Source of the DNA: Marthasterias glacialis
Lineage: Eukaryota; Echinodermata; Asteroidea; Forcipulatida; Asteriidae
Length of the DNA stretch: 64,000 nt
Direction of reading: 5' to 3'
Assembly (NCBI GenBank): GCA_911728455.2
Contig: OU452230.1
Coordinates: forward strand, 13,142,438 to 13,206,437
Position numbers and translations under genes: made by a program
Shown here: positions 61,377 to 64,000 of the stretch, in pieces
How positions within the stretch are numbered: position 1 is the first letter of the stretch
Layout: each line of letters starts with the position of its first letter
The notes under the pieces: model-generated
Databases searched by the model: none
The model's input: the letters and a program-made list of their open reading frames with translations, nothing else
What the model was told of the DNA's origin: nothing

Positions 61377-61529
61377 CTTGATTGAAGGGCTTACTGTGTA
61401 TAAAGATCGATTGCAGTCCAGATGTTGTCTGCTGTAGATTACCCAAGGATGATTGTATTTGGCTGAGAAAAGGATCCCTAGGCCGAGTGACAAGGGGAAA
61501 ATATAGTCGTCAAAATGTGGAACAGTCAA

Positions 61530-64000
61530 AGATCAGTAATTCCACATGGACAAAGAAACATCTGGTTTGATTCCCAGTAAGAGGTGTACGGCTTCACCTG
61601 CGGGCAAGTGTATCATCTACTCATTCAATGTAGACACGAGGTGGCTCTTTCTTCATTGATATTACTGTCTCGCTGACCTACATATACTATCCAGAAAATT
61701 ATTTGTGCCCTGAATCAAATATTTTCTTTGACTTACCGAACCCCAAATCTGAGGCAAAAATTAAATCAGTGCATGTGTACAAGTATTTGTGTAGTGCCTG
61801 TACCAGCACTGTACACATGTCATGTCAGATTGTGTGTTGTGTAAACTTTGCTTCAAGTTCTCATTTGAATTGATTTTTAGTCTCTGACTCTGTTTACCAA
61901 AAATATCAGCCTTGGAAAGGAAATAGTGCCTGTGGGAACTTTTGATTTTTATACCAAATAAGATACATTATGAAAATTAAAATATAGCTAGATGCGATGT
62001 TCGTAATTACCCTTGATAGTGCTGATCATGGTCCTTGCTCTATTATGACTATTTAGTCATAGTAGGTACATGGTTTATTTTGTTTTCTTTAAAACATAAA
62101 CTGTTGGTTAATTTTCACTGGTTATAATAAAAAAAGGAAATCTCAAAAAATTATTGTTTGAAAGAATACATGTACTCTTATATAACAAAATCATAAAAAA
62201 ACATGTCTATGGAGGATATTAATTTTTATTAATTCACCTTTCATTTAATAATTCAGTTTAAGAATACTTAATTGTGTGTATTCTTTTATTTATATAAATT
62301 TCACTTCAAGACTCAGACAATTGAGTTAAACATAACTTCCACTCTCCGTGGTTTCTTATTATTTATTTCTTCCTGCGTCTTATTATGCTTAACAACACAG
62401 CCATACAATCAAATTACCAGACACCGCAGTAATGTTCACAGCTAGCTATACTTACCACATTTATTATGCTCACATGTCAACATACAGCACCCCGATTCCT
62501 GAATAAAATGTAAACGAACTGACGAACCAGAGAGCCAGCAATCTTGCTGTTTGTATCCAGAAAACTTCCAAAATGTGGATGACCAGTCAGTAGACAGAAT
62601 AAAACACCTCAAACTGTCAAAAGCCTGTCATTAGTGTCATGATTGATGAATAAAAGAAACTGCTGAAGCCTCAACTTGAACCGGCCGCCGCGTGTCAAAG
62701 CAGTAGAATGTAAACAAGAAATGTGCAGCTGTATACAACAATGACGTGCATCGGTCCGTGTACGTGAATGCACGAATGAAGTAGACACGCACACAATGCG
62801 AGCCAACTGGCTGGGGGTCGACAAACTTTCAGTTGGTTAAAAGTTTGTTGACCGCCTTCTTCTCCTCCTCTTTGCTGAGAGCAGAGAAAACATAATTACT
62901 GACCAACCCTTTTTATTTTCTTGATATAGCTGCTAGGCTTTCTACGTAAAAATACAGTATGGAATGAAGATAAATAATATTTTATGTACAAAAAGTATTT
63001 TAAATGAATTATTTGTTTTTACAAATATTATTTTAGTTCTGAGAGAATCGCAGTTGACACCAACAACGTGAACGAGTCTCGTATACAGGAAGTTTGTTAT
63101 TTTGTGCAGGTGCGCCAATATTTTTATTACCGTACTACAACTACAAGATTGAACCATGAAATTGGACTCAAAATTAACACAACAGAATTTCATAGATGTT
63201 TCGTGGTAAGTATTGAAATGTTAACTCTTAACACTTTATTTGCTATTTTTTTTAAAATTCTTTCTCATTGATTAAGGGTGCAATAGGCCTAACATTTTAT
63301 TTAAAAAGTAGTATCGAAATAGAGTACGACCGATAATGTCAAAATCTCAACGACAACAGCGCCCCAGTTACTGGGTCTTGTATCGAAAAATTACATTAGC
63401 TGTGGCAAACTGCTTACCAACCACAAAGTCAAAAGGACATGTTACAATGTAATGTGAGTTACTGGTCCCTACGCTTTTTTTTTTAAACATTTGGACATTA
63501 TCTGGCGTATTTTTTGTAGGGGGTCCTAGTGAACTCCTATCAAAACTTGGTACCTGTGTACAAATGCCTCACAAAAATACAATAAAGGCCGTCAGACAGG
63601 GAGTTACAAAAAAACTGCTCCAAACTCCACCAAAGACCTCTACCCTCTACAATATCGTACGGTCAACCGTTTTTGGTCGACACCTATTTCTGGTCCCCCA
63701 TTTTGGTACTCCTGTTTACCGCGAGACAGGCATGACAGGATGAGATCAACAGCGACTGAAACTGTGAAAGCTTCAATTTGATTCGACGCTCTGAACGATC
63801 ACTCACACAAAAAGTTTCCTGTCCTAAGTTACACCCCAAAAGTTATAAAAAGTAAAATTTTCAGTGTAGATCACTAATACACTTTTTTACTTAATCAAAT
63901 GTCTAAAAAAAATCCTCGGTCAAATATTCCACATGAAAGTTACATCGGTAAGGTCAAGTTCCACTTTCCCGGGTAGAATGGTATCACGTTATTATGTTGC
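61530..64000. other. Right end: upstream of ceramidase, no gene seen
   Basis: Apart from the CpG-richer stretch near 62.7 kb I see no coding exon or recognisable repeat family. The sequence is AT-rich with scattered short open frames. Confidence 0.45.
62640..62840 (-). promoter_or_regulatory. CpG-richer stretch, possible ceramidase promoter or 5' UTR exon
   Basis: The coding start at 61376 follows 61 kb of generally AT-rich DNA. This short stretch is clearly richer in CpG (GGCCGCCGCG, CGGTCCGTGTACGTG) and lies upstream on the minus strand. An untranslated first exon and promoter could sit here. I cannot place a transcript start or a donor site with confidence. Confidence 0.25.

Overview
The window is nuclear DNA of a multicellular animal. 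It has long introns with GT-AG borders, three intron-rich genes, tRNA-derived SINEs and many short inverted-repeat transposons. The protein matches point to a bilaterian. A marine deuterostome such as an echinoderm or hemichordate fits the repeat content, but I cannot name the species.

The layout is three genes. (1) Positions 1-27178, + strand: most of TP53BP1 (53BP1), 24 coding exons in compatible phase giving about 1919 residues. The N-terminus lies left of the window. The conserved parts appear in order: a low-complexity N-terminal region with a conserved DFHLSLP...RHSTPI block, the oligomerisation region, a basic RG stretch, the tandem Tudor domain, the ubiquitin-recognition and nuclear-localisation region, and two C-terminal BRCT domains. 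(2) Positions 31366-44410, - strand: a complete TUBGCP4 (gamma-tubulin complex component 4), 14 coding exons, 666 aa. (3) Positions 51935-61376, - strand: a complete coding region for an alkaline ceramidase of the ACER1/ACER2 type, 4 coding exons, 265 aa.

TP53BP1 and TUBGCP4 converge tail to tail with 4.2 kb between stop codons, the same neighbour pair and orientation as on human chromosome 15. The three proteins do not form a pathway. 53BP1 acts in chromatin at DNA breaks, TUBGCP4 in microtubule nucleation, and the ceramidase in Golgi or ER sphingolipid turnover. The ceramidase neighbourhood is not one I know from vertebrates.

Most remaining sequence is intronic or intergenic and rich in repeats. 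These include tRNA-headed SINEs, at least ten families of TIR elements or MITEs (several nested), a 33-bp minisatellite, a 72-bp perfect palindrome, and a GC-rich inverted satellite element about 0.2 kb upstream of the TUBGCP4 start codon. The intergenic stretch 46.5-51.9 kb and the right end beyond 61.4 kb show no gene I can support. I found no operons, CRISPR arrays, rRNA genes or convincing functional tRNA genes, and no clearly new multi-gene system. The most informative observations are gene-structure and protein-level changes in 53BP1 and the nested repeat architecture.
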